A DNA stretch of 64,000 nt from Malania oleifera (GCF_029873635.1 NC_080426.1:50544093-50608092); one strand, 5' to 3'; positions 11,433 through 23,663 are shown, numbered from the stretch's first letter. A program made the numbers and translations. Notes: generated from the letters alone by a model not told the origin.

Positions 11433-11857
11433 TGTTGGGAAGTGGATCTTTGAGCAATAATTGCATATGAGCAAAATACACGACCACAATGCAATACTAG
11501 ATTCACGTGGTTCAGTCCAACTTGACCTACGTCCACCGAGCACACACAACTTCACTATAACCGGGAGAATAATACAAAGAGGAGGAGGCTACTGCTCTCT
11601 ACTCAACTCTCTTTCTCTCACACACAACTCTATGTTTTGCCTCACACACTTATGCACGCAACACACATAGCACAACACACAACTTCTTGCACACACACAG
11701 ACATCTCATTTATAGCCATGGATGGGGGGTGCAAGTCAACTAAGGTGGGAAATGTAGGCGAAAGAGACTGCCAGTTTCCACTTACTGCAGCTCAAAATTC
11801 AGCATAAGTAGCTAGTTGGTGCGGCTGTCGACGACTCCATCAGCTGCAATCTCAATA
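11433..11857 (-). repeat. Copia-2 3' LTR
   Basis: A 425-bp LTR reading (minus) from TATTGAGATTGCAGCTG to CTTCCCAACA. A clear TATA box (minus GGCTATAAATGAG, display 11704-11716) lies mid-LTR, followed by TG/CA-rich and GA-rich leader sequence. The inner 100 bp (about 11760-11857) matches 15083-15179. Confidence 0.85.
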
Positions 11858-11870
11858 ATCTCCCACTTGG
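11858..11870 (-). promoter_or_regulatory. Copia-2 polypurine tract
   Basis: The minus strand reads CCAAGTGGGAGAT directly before the 3' LTR start, the usual plus-strand primer site of copia elements (CAAGTGGGAGATTG type). Confidence 0.8.
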
Positions 11871-11941
11871 AGATGGAGGTTGCATCTCAACCAGTGTATA
11901 GGCAAATGATGTGCTCATATATGTCTTCAAGCATGAAGACC

Positions 11942-12470
11942 AACTAAATTTTAGCACAACTTCAACTTCTCAGTAGTCACCACCTTCCTGTCTGCTGGAT
12001 TCCTGCGGACTAATCTGATGGTTGTCAGCTTCACAACTAGTGCAAAGATGTCGGTGTAGTCAATCCCTTCCTTATACTTGAAGCCTTTGACTACCAACTG
12101 AGGCTTGTACCTTTTGGAGCCATCCTGCTCCTCTTTGATCCTATACACCCACTTGTTGTGAAAAATCTTCTTACTTTTGGGCAACCTAGCTAGTTCCCAC
12201 GTTTTGTTAGAGGTTAAGAACTTCATCTCATCCTTCATCGCAAGTTCCCACTTGCTCGTATTTGCTACCTAATATGCTTCATCATAGCATTCAGGCTCTC
12301 CTCCATCTGTAACAAGTAAGTAATCCATATACCTTCTATTTGGTACTTAAGGCCGAGAAGATCTCCTAAGCTCTGGAGCTGGAGTAGTAGGCGGTGGTGT
12401 GATGATATGCTCCACCGGTTCCTCCACCTAAGAATTCTCGGTATTCTGCTGTTGCATCCCGACACCTTCT
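11942..12470 (-). pseudogene. Copia-2 RT start fused to polyprotein tail (internal deletion)
   Basis: The 95-codon frame (11951-12238) runs NKTWELARLPK, NKWVYRIKEEQDGS, LVVKGFKYKEGIDY and VVKLTTIRLV, all RT N-terminal, then switches directly to RNPADRKVVTTEKLKLC, the last residues of a Tork-type polyprotein. Everything between (RT palm with YVDD, RNase H) is gone without a stop at the join. Upstream (12239-12470) is the degenerate integrase-RT spacer. Confidence 0.85.
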
Positions 12471-13381
12471 AAGACATCATCCATATCTACATAGGTTGAT
12501 TCTCTCTGAACTCGTTTGGTGGATTCTGTTGTGTGCCTATCTTTGTACATCACCTTTTCATTGAAGATCACGTCTCTGCTTCTAATCAACTTGTTTTCAT
12601 CATCCCAAATGCGATACCCATATTCATCTTCACCATAATCGATGAAGGTGCATTTTCAGGACTTAGGATCAAACTTGTTTCTGACATGATCACGAATATG
12701 TACATATGCAACACAACCAAAAACTTTCAAATGTGAAAATCTCACTTCTTTTCCAGTCCATACCTCTTCTGGTATACAGTGGTCCAATGGTACTGATGGA
12801 TTCCTATTAATCAAGTACGTTGTTGTGCCGACTGCTTCTGCCCAATATTGCAATGGTAAGCCTGACTGTATACGCATGCTTCTGGTTTTTTCAGTCAATG
12901 TTTGGTTTATCCACTCGGCTACGCCATTGTGCTAAGGCATACTTGACACAGTTCTTTCCATCCTGATACCGTACTTATAGTAGAATTTCTTGAACCCGGA
13001 GTCTTCATACTCACCACCATTGTCTGTTCTCAGCTTCTTGATTCTTAAACTAGTTTCATTTTCAACCATAGCTTTTCATACCTTGAAAGCATCAAAGACT
13101 TCCAACTTATACTTCAGAAAGTAAACTCATACCTTCCGAGAATGATTGTCAATAAATGTGACGAAGTAATTTATTTCGCCTATGGATAAGAAGGGCGTCG
13201 GTCCCCATAAATCTGAGTGGACTAGTTCTAGTCTCTCCTTCTTTAGGGCACAGGTGTTTGTTTGGAAATCGACCCTCTTCTGTCTCTGGAATATGCAATC
13301 CTCGCACTTGTCAATCTTGACCAACCATAGAACACTCAATTTTCCCTTTGAGTGCATCGCCCCGACTCTTTTCTCACTCAT
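12471..13381 (-). pseudogene. Copia-2 integrase
   Basis: Blocks in order on the minus strand: C..C zinc ligands in KCEDCIFQRQKRVDFQ (13127-13381 frame), LVHSDLWGP, first core motif TFIDNHSRKV, second RTDNGGEYED (Asp kept), third NGVAEWINQTL (Glu kept), then YWAEAVGTTTYLINR, VFGCVAYVHI and DVIFNEKVMY. Several stops and frame breaks (around 13126 and 12930) divide it. Function in family: cDNA insertion. Confidence 0.85.
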
Positions 13382-13960
13382 ATAACCGAGTCATTGGTGC
13401 CAGATGTTACTGTTGTCATTTCCTGCAGCAATTGAAATAAACATGGAGTTATTGGAGGTTAGATAAAGTGTTCCTCTTTTCTTACCTCATGCAATTGTTA
13501 GTACACCCTTTGAAACCTTCCATTCATCGCCAACGAATGTCGCCGTGTATCCCTTATTTGCCAGTTGACTAACTGAGATCAAGTTCTTTCTTAGGTCTGG
13601 AATATATTTAACATCCTTCAGCGTCCATACTGACTCGTTTATCTTGATCTTCACAACTCTCTTGCCGGCTATGTCGCAAGGTTGATCGTTGCCAAGGTAC
13701 ACCTTACTGAAATTACCTAGTGTGTACTCCTCTAGGCAATCTTTGCTACAAGTGGCATAAAATGAGGCTTCGGAGTTTAAGACCTAAGACTCTTGCTTGC
13801 TCTCTAAAGAGCATATCAATGCATCTTTTTCTCCTGAGGAAGAGTCGATATTTGCTTCTGTCTTCGCCTCAGATTCCTTTCTCAGACCTTTGCATTGGTT
13901 TTTAAAATGCCCGGACTTTCCACAATTCTAGCACTCAACATTCTTTGTGTCTTGGGAACC
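13382..13960 (-). pseudogene. Copia-2 protease and gag zinc knuckle
   Basis: The knuckle region reads C(W)NCGKSGHFKNQC-like at about 13905-13945, followed by EANIDSSSGEKDALI and a protease lead-in WVLNSEASFYAT, where the catalytic D-S-G has become N-S-E. 13487-13702 (YLGNDQPCDIAGKRVV, LKDVKYIPDLRKNLISVSQLA) is the protease C-terminal part and GAG-pre-integrase start. Confidence 0.8.
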
Positions 13961-14640
13961 TCTGGATATCTGGATCTAGACCGCCTAGTCCTAGATTTGC
14001 GGTGATTGTTTGATCGTCCACACCCGCTTCCTTTTCCTCAGCTTTTCACATTCAAGGTTGAACTTGAAGTGAATGCATTGTTCGACTGCATTATGATCTC
14101 TTCCGTTAAAATCATGCTAATAATCTCATCGCACTTCGGTTTTGATTTTCTTGCGGAGCTACTGATCATAGTAACAATACCTTTCCAACTCTTAGGCAGC
14201 TAACTAAGAATCAGTAGGGCACGTATCTCACTGTTAAATGTAATTCCAACTCAGGCGAGTTGATCCGACAGCTCATTGAAATTATTCAGGGGTTTGATAA
14301 AACTTTGACCTGCATTCATGCTCATGGTAAACAATCTTTTCATCAAGTGTACCTTATTCGAGGCTGATGGCTGCTCGTACATATTGGATAGCGCATCCAT
14401 GAGGGACTTGGTGGTTGTCAAATGCTTGATGTTGAAGGCAACAGACTTTGCCAACGTCATTCTAATAGCTCTGAGAGCTTTTCGGTCAAGCAATTCCCAC
14501 TCATTCTCCTTCATGGATTCTGACTTCTCCTTCAATGGTAAGTGCAACTCCTTACCAAACAAGTAGTCCTCAATCTACGTTTTCTAGAAACCGAAGTTTG
14601 TGCCGTCAAACATCTCGATCTATGAGCTCTTTTCATTTGA
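13961..14640 (-). pseudogene. Copia-2 gag
   Basis: The 103-codon frame at 14251-14562 reads FGKELHLPLKEKSESM, EWELLDRKALRAIRMTLA, MYEQPSASNKVHLMKRLF and MNAGQSFIKPLNNFNELSDQL, a UBN2-type copia gag. Upstream IEMFDGTNFGF marks the start region near 14630; downstream parts to 13961 are interrupted by stops. Confidence 0.85.
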
Positions 14641-15082
14641 TATCTAGATTCACCAATCTATAGATGGAATTAGTTGAAACAGACAACACGGTTGGATTCG
14701 AAATGGCTAAAAACCTTAGAAATGGTTCAAGTTATTTGAAAAACGGACTCGAAATGGTTTCAAAAAGCCCGGTTAAAGTTCTAGTCAAACTTGGCCATAC
14801 TTTAACGGAATATTCCCTTTTGACGAAATATTCTGACGACATTAGTGATGCCATTAACTAACGCAATCTACTGACATGGCATAGTGGGGACCACTGTTGG
14901 CGTGGTATTGTGGGCACACCTGTTGACGTGGCCGTGTAGGGCCCAATTGCCGACGTGCTGTGTGGGGCCCACCTACTGACGTGGCACTGGGGTCCCTCGG
15001 CTATTGATGTGTTGCGGGACCCAACTAATGTGGCCATCTTCAACCTTCAGACACTCATCGGGCGATCGCCGACGCGTAGGTG
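14641..15082 (-). other. Copia-2 leader with degenerate tandem repeats
   Basis: No coding signal. 14870-15040 contains about five diverged units of roughly 30 bp built on gacgtggc..tgtggggccca. No convincing PBS was found; it was probably removed by the deletion that joined this leader to the 5' LTR remnant. Confidence 0.6.
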
Positions 15083-15179
15083 ATGGTGGCTGCTAGTTTC
15101 CACCTACTACAACTCAAAATTCAGCATAAGCAGCTGGTTGGTGCGACTGCCGAGGAATCCACCAGCTATAATCTCAACA
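15083..15179 (-). repeat. Copia-2 5' LTR remnant
   Basis: About 97 bp similar to the outer 100 bp of the 3' LTR, including cagctt/ggttggtgcg and ctcaaaattcagcataag, ending at the cccca duplication. The TATA box, R/U5 and PBS are missing. Confidence 0.85.
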
Positions 15180-15184
15180 CCCCA

Positions 15185-15696
15185 CCCCACCCCAGCCCAG
15201 ACGGTAGGGGCGGTGGAACTGAGTGAACTTGTTTCCTCGTATACTGAATTATTCGCTAGTTCACTGAATTAAGATAAAGCAAGTGTAAAAATAATGCTTT
15301 GTTTTTCTTTTGTTCTTTCTCTCTGTTCTTGTTAATAGAAGATACAATAAGGAATGTTAGTCATTCTAATGGGATATGTGATGGCTCATTTCTCAAAATG
15401 TTGTTTTATAGATCCTAGGAACATGTTTTAAAATCCTTTTTAAAAATTTTCCATATTTCTTGAAGTTAGCAAGTAGCAAAACAATTCTTGAGTATATTAA
15501 TTTTGGAAAAACACAAGATTCGATTGTAGCTATTGTTTGATGAACGGGTGAGGTTGGGGGTTTTAATTCACCAACATCGCATTTCCTATGTATAGTTAGA
15601 CTTTTGAATTCATTTTCTCTGGTTCATAAGCCATCTTTTAAATCAAATGATTTTCTCTCTATTTTCCCAAAATAAAGTAAGGTGGCGGATCCAAAT
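15185..15696. other. Unassigned AT-rich sequence
   Basis: Flank of copia-2, opening with a c-rich run and then T-rich sequence. No frame, repeat or domain recognised. Confidence 0.4.
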
Positions 15697-15835
15697 GTAG
15701 CGACCCAGAAAATGGGAATATTAAGAAAACAAAGAAAAAGAGGATGTTAGTTTGGTGTAGACCAAACAGTCGATGGTTTGGTGGGGGAAGCAGAAAACCG
15801 TCAACGGTTTTAAAATTACCGCGGCTTAATCAATG
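15697..15835 (+). repeat. Gypsy LTR start fragment
   Basis: Starts TGTAGCGACCCAGAAAATGG and contains ACCAAACAGTCGATGGTTTG and AACCGTCAACGGTT, the same layout as the start of the gypsy-C LTRs. It breaks off after about 140 bp where copia RT sequence begins. Confidence 0.7.
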
Positions 15836-16132
15836 AACGAAATTGTGTTACATCTAAATAGGCTGTACCAGTTTCTAAAAGATGAGAACTGACCACAAAG
15901 GGTGTGGAAATTGGTTTCAATCCACCATTTCAGGGCGAGTTGAAAGATCTAGAGCATATTTTGCTGGATTCGGAAATAAAGCCTTTGTCATTATGAATAA
16001 CCTTAACACCAAGAAAATAGTGGAGATCACCTAGATTTTCATAGAAAATTCTATGGCAAGACGGTCAATAAGAAGCATGGTTGGACTGATTCTAGTGATA
16101 ACCATATCGTCAATGTAGAAAAGGAGATAAAT
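15836..16132 (-). pseudogene. Copia RT fragment with YIDD motif
   Basis: Minus-strand reading, in more than one frame: YLLFYIDDMVIT, SPTMLL, RLAIEFSMK, KYALDL and MVD. This is the RT catalytic palm and beyond of a Retrofit-like copia element. It is not the missing part of copia-3, because both contain the YxDD segment. Gypsy-A starts immediately to the right at 16133. Confidence 0.75.
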
Positions 16133-16624
16133 TGTCACGTATCGAAAATTCTGCTCTATTTTTTTTTATATATTTAAATAATATGATATTTATGCTCTGA
16201 TGCCAAACTATAATATGCACATAATCAACTTGGACCAAAGTGGGGTACCAAAGATATACCTGTCCATAAATGGTTACTATATATGCAGTGGAAAACATAA
16301 AAATACCCAAACCTTATATATACAATACTAGAGTGCTATAATCTCCATACATATACATATATATCCCCAACAATCGATGAAATACCCTAGGGATTATACA
16401 AAAACATATTTCCCAGCTCAAACACTTACCTTGAAACCAGGGCAATACCACAACCTCCTCTACCTCGGAACTCGCTTCGCTCGACAATTTGGTTCTCCTG
16501 AAATGTTTGAATTCTTGGGGTGAGACACCTCTTAGTAAGTGCGAATAAGTTAATATCAATGTAATGCAAATGAGTTTTATATAATCAAAACATAGCTATT
16601 AATTCAACTGTAACTGTAAAAGCA

Positions 16625-16671
<47 letters not shown>

Positions 16672-17920
16672 CTGTGAAAACTTCCCTGGATGGATAGCTA
16701 TAATCATGAATTAACCCCAGATGATCGGGTTGTGCGGCCCGTAGGCTGGACTTAACTGTGGCTGGCCTACCAGGCTAAGTTAAACTGTATTTGTATCTGT
16801 AACTGTAACTGTGACTATAATTGTGAGTACAATTAGCCTACCCAGCCTGGTTCAAACTCCAGGGGGATCCTCTACTCTCCTCCGGCCCAATTGACTGATT
16901 ACTTACACTTTATCTGAAAGTGTGGCTGCACTACTACAATTGTATAGTAACGGTACCGTGCTCTCTGTAAATCTTGTCCATTAGGGTTCTGATACTATAT
17001 AATACTATTTATAAATATTACTATGTTACCATGATTCTGTAGAAACTATAATACCATGATTCTGTATAAACTGTAATACCATGATTCTGTATAAATCTAT
17101 AACATCATGGTTATGTATAAACTATAATATCATGGTTCTATATAAAACTGTAATACTATAAATCTTTATAAAACTGTATATCATGGTTCTATATAAATCT
17201 ATAATACTATGAATCTGTATAAAATTGTATATCATAGTTTTGTAAAATATTGTATATAAAACTCTATATTTAAAACTATCATTTCTCATGCCACAAAATT
17301 TAAGCAGTATTCAAAATATAGTAATCTGTATGGGAAAAACTATATTTCCCTACTATATGAGATAAACTATAATTTCTCTACTGTAAAATAATAATATTCT
17401 CATCTCTAGGGTTTATCTGAATCCCAAATACCAGGTTTTTCCCAAAATACATACATATTTGTAAAACTATAATATCCATACCCATAACTTTCATACTTTG
17501 TATTATTCTAACATTCACACTCGGTAATCCTGTAGTCGCATGCTACACTTTATTCAAGACAATTTTATTAAATAACTGACATAACTTACCTGTTTCCTAT
17601 AGCTATGCCTACAGGGAACCCAAAACTATGCCTGTGGCACTCGCACAAACTTGTATCCATATACCCTAACTCAATCAGCTCAGCCCCATAATATTTGTCC
17701 TTTTAATATCCTTAATACTCACATATTCCAGTAATTAATTAAACCTGAAAAACAACTTCCTTACCCCAGGTTTGGAGTGGTGTCTGGGAAGCCTAAACAG
17801 CAAAATCATTCTGGCTAAACAGAGGAGAATCATAGTAGGGATCCCGAAATCACGTTAATCCTTCAATTTGGGCTGAAATTGGGCCAAAATCGAAGAGAGA
17901 AGGGAAGATGGCTGCAACCC

Positions 17921-17955
<35 letters not shown>

Positions 17956-18280
17956 AGAGTTTTATTTTTAACAAATAAAATAACTTGAATGCCTTATATA
18001 GGCTTGCTGGCGCGGGGGAAACTGTCGACGGTTTAGCCTTTTTAACCAAACCATTTCTAATATTTTACCTTTACCTATCCGCAGTAACTCAAAACCGTCA
18101 ATAATTTTACTGGGCTTGACGAAACCATCAACGGTTTGGCACTTAAATTGCTTTCGGTTGTTGTAATTGTCAACTTTTTTCTGAGATAGCCTCAAACCGT
18201 CGACAGTTTGGACCTGTGCCAAACCAACTCCTTTTCTTTCCTTTATTATTTCATAAATTACTACTTTCTAGGTCTCTACA
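16133..18280 (-). repeat. Gypsy-A 3' LTR (2148 bp)
   Basis: Starts TGTCACG and ends GGTCTCTACA on the plus strand. Minus TATA box at 17994-18000 (display ttatata), upstream of which (18019-18215) lie four imperfect copies of AAACCGTCGACGGTTT; downstream is a GA tract (17922-17959). Further in are (AT)n at about 16627-16669, 30-35 bp tandem units around ccatgattctgtataaact (17020-17240), the conserved box at 16519-16539, and a PBS-like motif at 16194-16206. Confidence 0.88.
16627..16669. repeat. (AT)n microsatellite
   Basis: About 21 TA units inside the gypsy-A 3' LTR. Confidence 0.95.
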
Positions 18281-18296
18281 TCCTTCCCTCCTTATA
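18281..18296 (-). promoter_or_regulatory. Gypsy-A polypurine tract
   Basis: The minus strand reads TAAGGAGGGAAGGA immediately before the 3' LTR start TGTAGAGACC; the same arrangement as the gypsy-C PPT at 56572-56583. Confidence 0.85.
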
Positions 18297-18542
18297 AAAA
18301 TTTCTTCCTTGAAATTTGCTAATCGACACTTATACCAACAACCGAAAAACAAACCATCAAATCTTTATTAATTACCCTCACTTATGGCGGAGTAAATCCC
18401 GTGGTTACATAAACGATTCTGGGAGATTACATATAACCAAAACAAAACTCTCCAAAACCCACTCAAAACATAAACTATTACATAACCTACATAAAACTTA
18501 CATACACACCACGAGTCCTTACCTGAAACATTACTTTTCCAG
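18297..18542 (-). other. Gypsy-A 3' untranslated region
   Basis: About 250 bp between the end of the polyprotein frame and the PPT; contains GAAATTTCAAGGAAGAAATT on the minus strand, as in gypsy-C just before its PPT. Open frames here have no family match. Confidence 0.6.
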
Positions 18543-18962
18543 CTAATGTTGGGCCCCATCAAATAGATGTGGGTACTTCTGATGCATTTCCTCCTTTAGC
18601 TCCCACGAGACTTCCTCAACTGCATGGTTTCTCCAAAGAACTTTTACCAGTGGGATTTTCTTAGTGTGTAGCTCCTGTTCTTTATGATCTGAGATCTGAA
18701 CTAGCACTTCTTCATACGATAAAGTATCTTTGAGTTCTAGTGCCTCATAACTTATAATATGTGATGGATCTGGGACATATTTCTTCAACATAGATATATG
18801 AAATATGTCATGGATTTTGGATAACACTGGGGGTAACGCTAACCTGTCGGCAACTGGACCGATTCTTTCCAGTATGTCAAACGGTCCAGTGTACCTAGGG
18901 CTAAGCTTACCCTTCTTCCCAAATCTTATTACTCCTTTCATTGGTGTAATTTTCAAAAACAC
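18543..18962 (-). pseudogene. Gypsy-A integrase C-terminus and chromodomain-like end
   Basis: A 139-codon open frame: [57 protein letters not shown], then [20 protein letters not shown] and KYPHLF before a stop. The last part matches the chromodomain-type ending of Tekay-like chromoviruses, thought to direct integration to heterochromatin. This is the best-preserved piece of gypsy-A. Confidence 0.85.
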
Positions 18963-19760
18963 ATTATCTCCTACACCAAATTCTAGCGCTCGTTGGTGAG
19001 TGTCTGCGTAGCTTTTCTGTCGATTTTAAATGATTTTGATTCTATCTCTGATGAGTCTAACTTTATTATAAGTCTGCTATACTAACTCTAGCCCTATAAC
19101 CTGTCTTTCACTCACTTTATCCTAGTATAGTGGAGTTTGGCACGTCCAACCATATAGTGCTTCACATGGTGCCATTTCAATACTCGTTTGATAGCTATTG
19201 TTATAAGAAAATTCCACTAGTGGTAGATACTGAATCTAGCTGCTTCCAAAATCTAACACACAGGCTCGCAGCATATCTTCCAGTATATAAATGGTCCTTT
19301 CTATCTGTCCATCGGTCTGAGGATGAAAGGTCATGCTAAAAGTCAATTGGGAATCTAAAGCTCTCTGTAAGCTTTTCCAAAACTGAGACCTAAATCGTGG
19401 GTCCTGGTTAGAAACGATGGACAATGGCATGCCATGCAATCTGACTATTTCCTGTATATATAGCTCTGCTAATCTACCCGGAGGGTAGTTAACTCTGACG
19501 GGAAGAAAATGGGCGGTCTTCATCAATCGATCCACAACAACCAATATGCCATTTTGCCCCTACTGTGCTGGTGGCTATCTTGCGACAAAGTCCATGGAGA
19601 AATGCTCCCACTTCCATTCCGGAATATGAAGTGGTTGCAATGATCCTGCTGGCCTCTAGTGCTCAGCCTTTATCTGTTGGCAGGTCAAACACTGTTCTAC
19701 ATATCAAGCTATTTCTCTTTTCATATTACTCCACCAGAAGGATTCTTGCAAATTTCTGTA
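18963..19760 (-). pseudogene. Gypsy-A integrase core
   Basis: The frame at 19236-19544 reads MVVVDRLMKTAHFLPV (first catalytic Asp), LYIQEIVRLHGMPLSIV, then SNQDPRF where S-D-R-D is usual, so the second catalytic Asp is Asn, and [13 protein letters not shown] (Glu kept). Upstream the H2C2 zinc region survives as FWWSNMKREIA and CQQIKAEH with stops. Inactive as read. Confidence 0.8.
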
Positions 19761-21497
19761 CATTTTCATACTTCCTAGGTGTACCGTATATAGAGAACGG
19801 TGCGCTTCTTCCAAAATGGTATTTTTAATTTTAGCGTTGTTAGGTACTCATCACCTACTACAAAACCTTAGAGCTCCATCATCTAAAATATTAAAATCGG
19901 CTCCCTATCCACTCTACACTCTATCTCTGATCTTTACTAATTCTGCATCTTGCATCTGTGCAATATTAATTCTCTTTAGTAGAGTCGGCTGAAGTACCAG
20001 ATTAGCAATAAAGGCTTGGTGATCTCCCTCTACCAGCTCCACACCAAGTCTTTCCAAGTCCATTCTGACCTGATGTTTGGTAACTATGCACTTCTTGACT
20101 TTCAGCTCAAGGCATCAACTACCACGTTAGCCTTTCCTAGGTGGTAACTGATGGTGCAGTTGTAATCTTTTATCAATTCCAGCCATCTCCTATACCTTAT
20201 ATTTAACTCCTTTTGTGTGAAGAAATATTTCAAACTTTTATGATTTGTAAATATTTCACACTTCCCCCGTATACAGATATTGCCTCCAAATTTTTAGTGC
20301 ATACACCACTGCAACCAACTCCAAATCATGCGTTGGGTGGTTCTTTTCATATTCTTTAAGTTGCCAAGAAGCGTATTCAATAACCTTTCCCTACTGCATC
20401 AAGCCACACCCGAGTCCCTTCTGAGACGCGTCACTATATATCACAAATCCACCATCTCCTGATGGAATAGACAAAATCGGTGCAGTAACGAGTCGCTGCT
20501 TCAATTCCTAGAAACTTTGCTCACAATCATCGGTCCACTCAAACTTCACATTTTTCCTCGTCAACTGTGTCAGAGAACCCTATAGTCTGGAAAAAACCTC
20601 CACAAACTGCCGGTAGTATCCTACATGACCTAAGAAACTCCTGATTTCCTGTACATTACTCGGTCTTTCCCAATTCACTACCATCTCTATCTTGCTCTGA
20701 TCTACCGAAATGCCACCATCCTCGGAGATCACATGTCTGAGGAATATAACTTCCTTCAATCAGAATTCACATTTCTTGAATTTAGCATACAACTTCCTTT
20801 CTCTCAATATCCGAAGAACTATCTTTAAATGTATCTCATGCTCCTCGAGGCTCTTTGAATGGACCAGAATATCATCGATAACAACCACTAAAAATTGGTC
20901 TAGATACTCATGGAAAGCCCTATTCATCAGGTCCATGAATACAATAGGAGCATTCGTTAGCCTGAATGGCATAACCAAAAATTCATAGTGGCCATACCGA
21001 GTTCGGAACACTGTCTTGGAAACATCCTCTACTTTGACTATCACTTGATGGTACCCAGAGCAAAGATCAATCTTAGAATAAACTCATATTCCTTGGAGCT
21101 GATCGAAAAAATCATCAATATAGGGAAGAGGATACTAATTCTTAACCGCCATTTTATTTATCTCTCTTTAGTCGATACACATCTTCATCGTCCTATCTTT
21201 TTCATTTACAAATAGAACTAGTGCTCCCCAGGGTGACACACTAAGCCTAATAAACCCCTTATTCAGTAATTTCTATAATTGTTCTTTTAACTCTCTCAAT
21301 TCTATTAGAGACATTCTATAAGGAACTTTAGATATCGGCGCCGTCCCTGGAAGTACATCAATGACAAATTCAATCTCACGGTCGGAAGGCAATCCCGGTA
21401 AATCTTTTGGGAAGACATATGAAAACTCTCTTACTACTGGAATATCTACAAGTTTTAATTCTCCCCCTGGAATTTCCTTTACACAAGCTAAATACTC
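19761..21497 (-). pseudogene. Gypsy-A reverse transcriptase and RNase H
   Basis: The clearest part is 20760-21044: [53 protein letters not shown] (catalytic VIDD) and [10 protein letters not shown]. RNase H follows to the left ([20 protein letters not shown] and [15 protein letters not shown] readings near 20200-20420); the RT N-terminus lies at 21100-21490. Numerous stops. Confidence 0.82.
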
Positions 21498-22140
21498 CTA
21501 GAACCCATCAAGCAATAGCCTCTTCGCTTGAATAGCTGATAATAATTGTGGTGAGGAGTGCACACACAACCCCACAAATCTGTACTTTTGCTCCCCAGGA
21601 GGTTTGAATGCCACTTCTTTCTTTTGACAGTCAATGTTGGCATAGTTGGCGGCTAGCCAGTCCATTCCCAAAATCATATCGAATCCATGCATGTCAAATA
21701 CCACAAGATTGGCTAGTAGCATTTTTCCCTGAATATCCACTAGACAATCCTTAAGAACCTTTCTACATATCACTATTGATCCGTCAATGTGGCTACTAAT
21801 AGTTCGGTGTCTAACATTTGAGTTTGTATCCCACATAACCTAACGTACCTAGAGACACAAAAGAATGTGTGGCCTTTGAATCAAACAAAACAGCAAGTTT
21901 ATTTGAAAACATAGAAATGATAAATGTCACTAAGTTGCCGGCCACCTCTACATCTCCTAGTGTCAATGCATAAACTCACGCGGGGGCATTGTTCCTCTGC
22001 TGGTTGCCTCAAGGTGCTTGATATTTTTCCCGATAATGATTAAAAATGGGTGCATTGTTCAACTGCCCATGACATAACCATGCAATGTGTCTGGGTCTAC
22101 TGTACCGATAACACACATTCTCTTAAAATCGGCATTTCCC
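21498..22140 (-). pseudogene. Gypsy-A protease and gag zinc knuckle end
   Basis: 21498-21836 reads LVDIQGKMLLANLVVFDMHG, FDMILGMDWLAANYANIDC and FKPPGEQKYRFVG, the C-terminal half of a Tekay-type retropepsin. At about 21870-21900 the active site reads LFDSKATHSF, so D-S-G is D-S-K. At 22070-22130 a knuckle remnant reads YRYSRPRHIAWLC. Coding similarity then stops. Confidence 0.82.
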
Positions 22141-23614
22141 TACGTGCCTTCGACCAGTGGATTTATTATGGTGAACCTCCATAATAATTGCTTCATTTTG
22201 AACAACGAATTTAAGGAAATATGGAAAAAAAAAAAAAAAACTCACAAAGACTAAAGTATCCTAAGCTTCCATTATACTGTATCACCTCAATAAGGATTTT
22301 GGGAATCCCAAGTACGAAAACATAACCGCAAGGCAAAGCAACATTCCTACATACAGTAATATAGGATCAATATCCAACAACTTTAATTCTCAATTACAAC
22401 CCCTTTAAAACTAATGTATACGGGCCTTCATAGACTTATGCTTGAAAGATGAGGAAACTAAATTAAGAAACCTAATTAAGCAAAAATATCAATTCTCTAA
22501 AGAACCTAGAATCTTGCTTTCCTAAGCAATAGTATCCTAGAATCTTGAAGATATGACCACAATAAGATCACCATAAATGAACTTGAAGGAGACCATAACT
22601 ATTTTTTCTTCCTCAAGTAACTCTTCTCACTAGCTGATCTCTTTGTTAATGAACTAAAAGGAAGACTTTTCTTCTAACTAACAATGCTTCAGCATAAAGA
22701 ACGATACCCATTCAAAACAACTAAAATTTCCCCATTGCCCCGAATCTAGCATATTAGGCATAGTGCACATTGTACAATGTGTTACAAATGATCTTTACTC
22801 TGTATAAAAGGCAATTTTTAAGGTTAAAAGCTTATTTTTTGTTCGAAAATTCATATTAAATTTAAAATAAATATAATATAAAATTATATTAAAATTTGTC
22901 TAAATTTATTAAACCTAATTTAAGTTTTAAAATTTATGTTTCCAAAAGTAGCATAATTATAGTTACACTGGCTAACATCTTTTTAGCATCCTTCCATACT
23001 AGTGTTTCACCTATACATTTTCAAAATAGGATTATTGTAGACCCTTTTCCTATATTTGGAAGAGGTTTAAGATTTGAATTTGTATAGATTTGGACAAAAT
23101 ATAATATAAAATGGTATTAAATTTTGTCCAAGTCAACCTAAATGTAAATTCAAGACCTAAAATTCACTTCCAAATTCAATATTTGTCTAACTTTTCGCCT
23201 TTCACTCCTTTAAATGGGATTTTATTTTCATTCCAACCTCGGAAGGACTGTTTTCAAATTAAGCCATTACTACACTTGTCTTCTCCAAACCCACAATCGC
23301 CTACAACTCTTGCAAGAACCTCTGCTATTCAATTGTAAAGTCAACTCTATAAGTTTACCATTCTAATTTTCTTTAGTCCCCACCCAAATATTTATCTCAC
23401 CAACTTTTGTAATGAGTGTTTTTCTTCAATTTTCAAAAACAAAGGCAAGCACTCACAAACTCATTTAGCCACCAAATAAGGGAATCCAAATCCATCAGCT
23501 GCACACCTGGGTTTTTCCTCCAAGCAAAAAAACGCCCTACCCAAACTTTTCTACTTGCAAATTAAAGGATTTTTTTTCAATTTGGCACTATTTTGTGGGA
23601 GTTTTGCTTCCATA

Positions 23615-23663
<49 letters not shown>

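Larger units (their letters stand above)
11433..15179 (-). mobile_element. Copia-2, deletion derivative of a Tork-like Ty1/copia element
   Basis: Flanked by perfect cccca duplications (11428-11432 and 15180-15184) with termini TGTTG...CAACA. Minus order: remnant of 5' LTR, leader, gag, knuckle, protease, integrase, a short RT start fused to the polyprotein tail, PPT, 3' LTR. At 3.75 kb it is shorter than a full copia element (usually about 5 kb) because most of RT/RNase H and most of the 5' LTR are missing. The intact duplication shows the ends are original. Confidence 0.9.

Noticed and set aside
15836..16132. Continuation of copia-3 RT on the left side of gypsy-A
   Set aside because: Both contain the YxDD segment, so they overlap rather than continue one another; the lineages also look different.
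22896..23338. Possible small host genes in the gypsy-A gap
   Set aside because: Short frames without recognisable motifs in AT-rich DNA; no support beyond chance.
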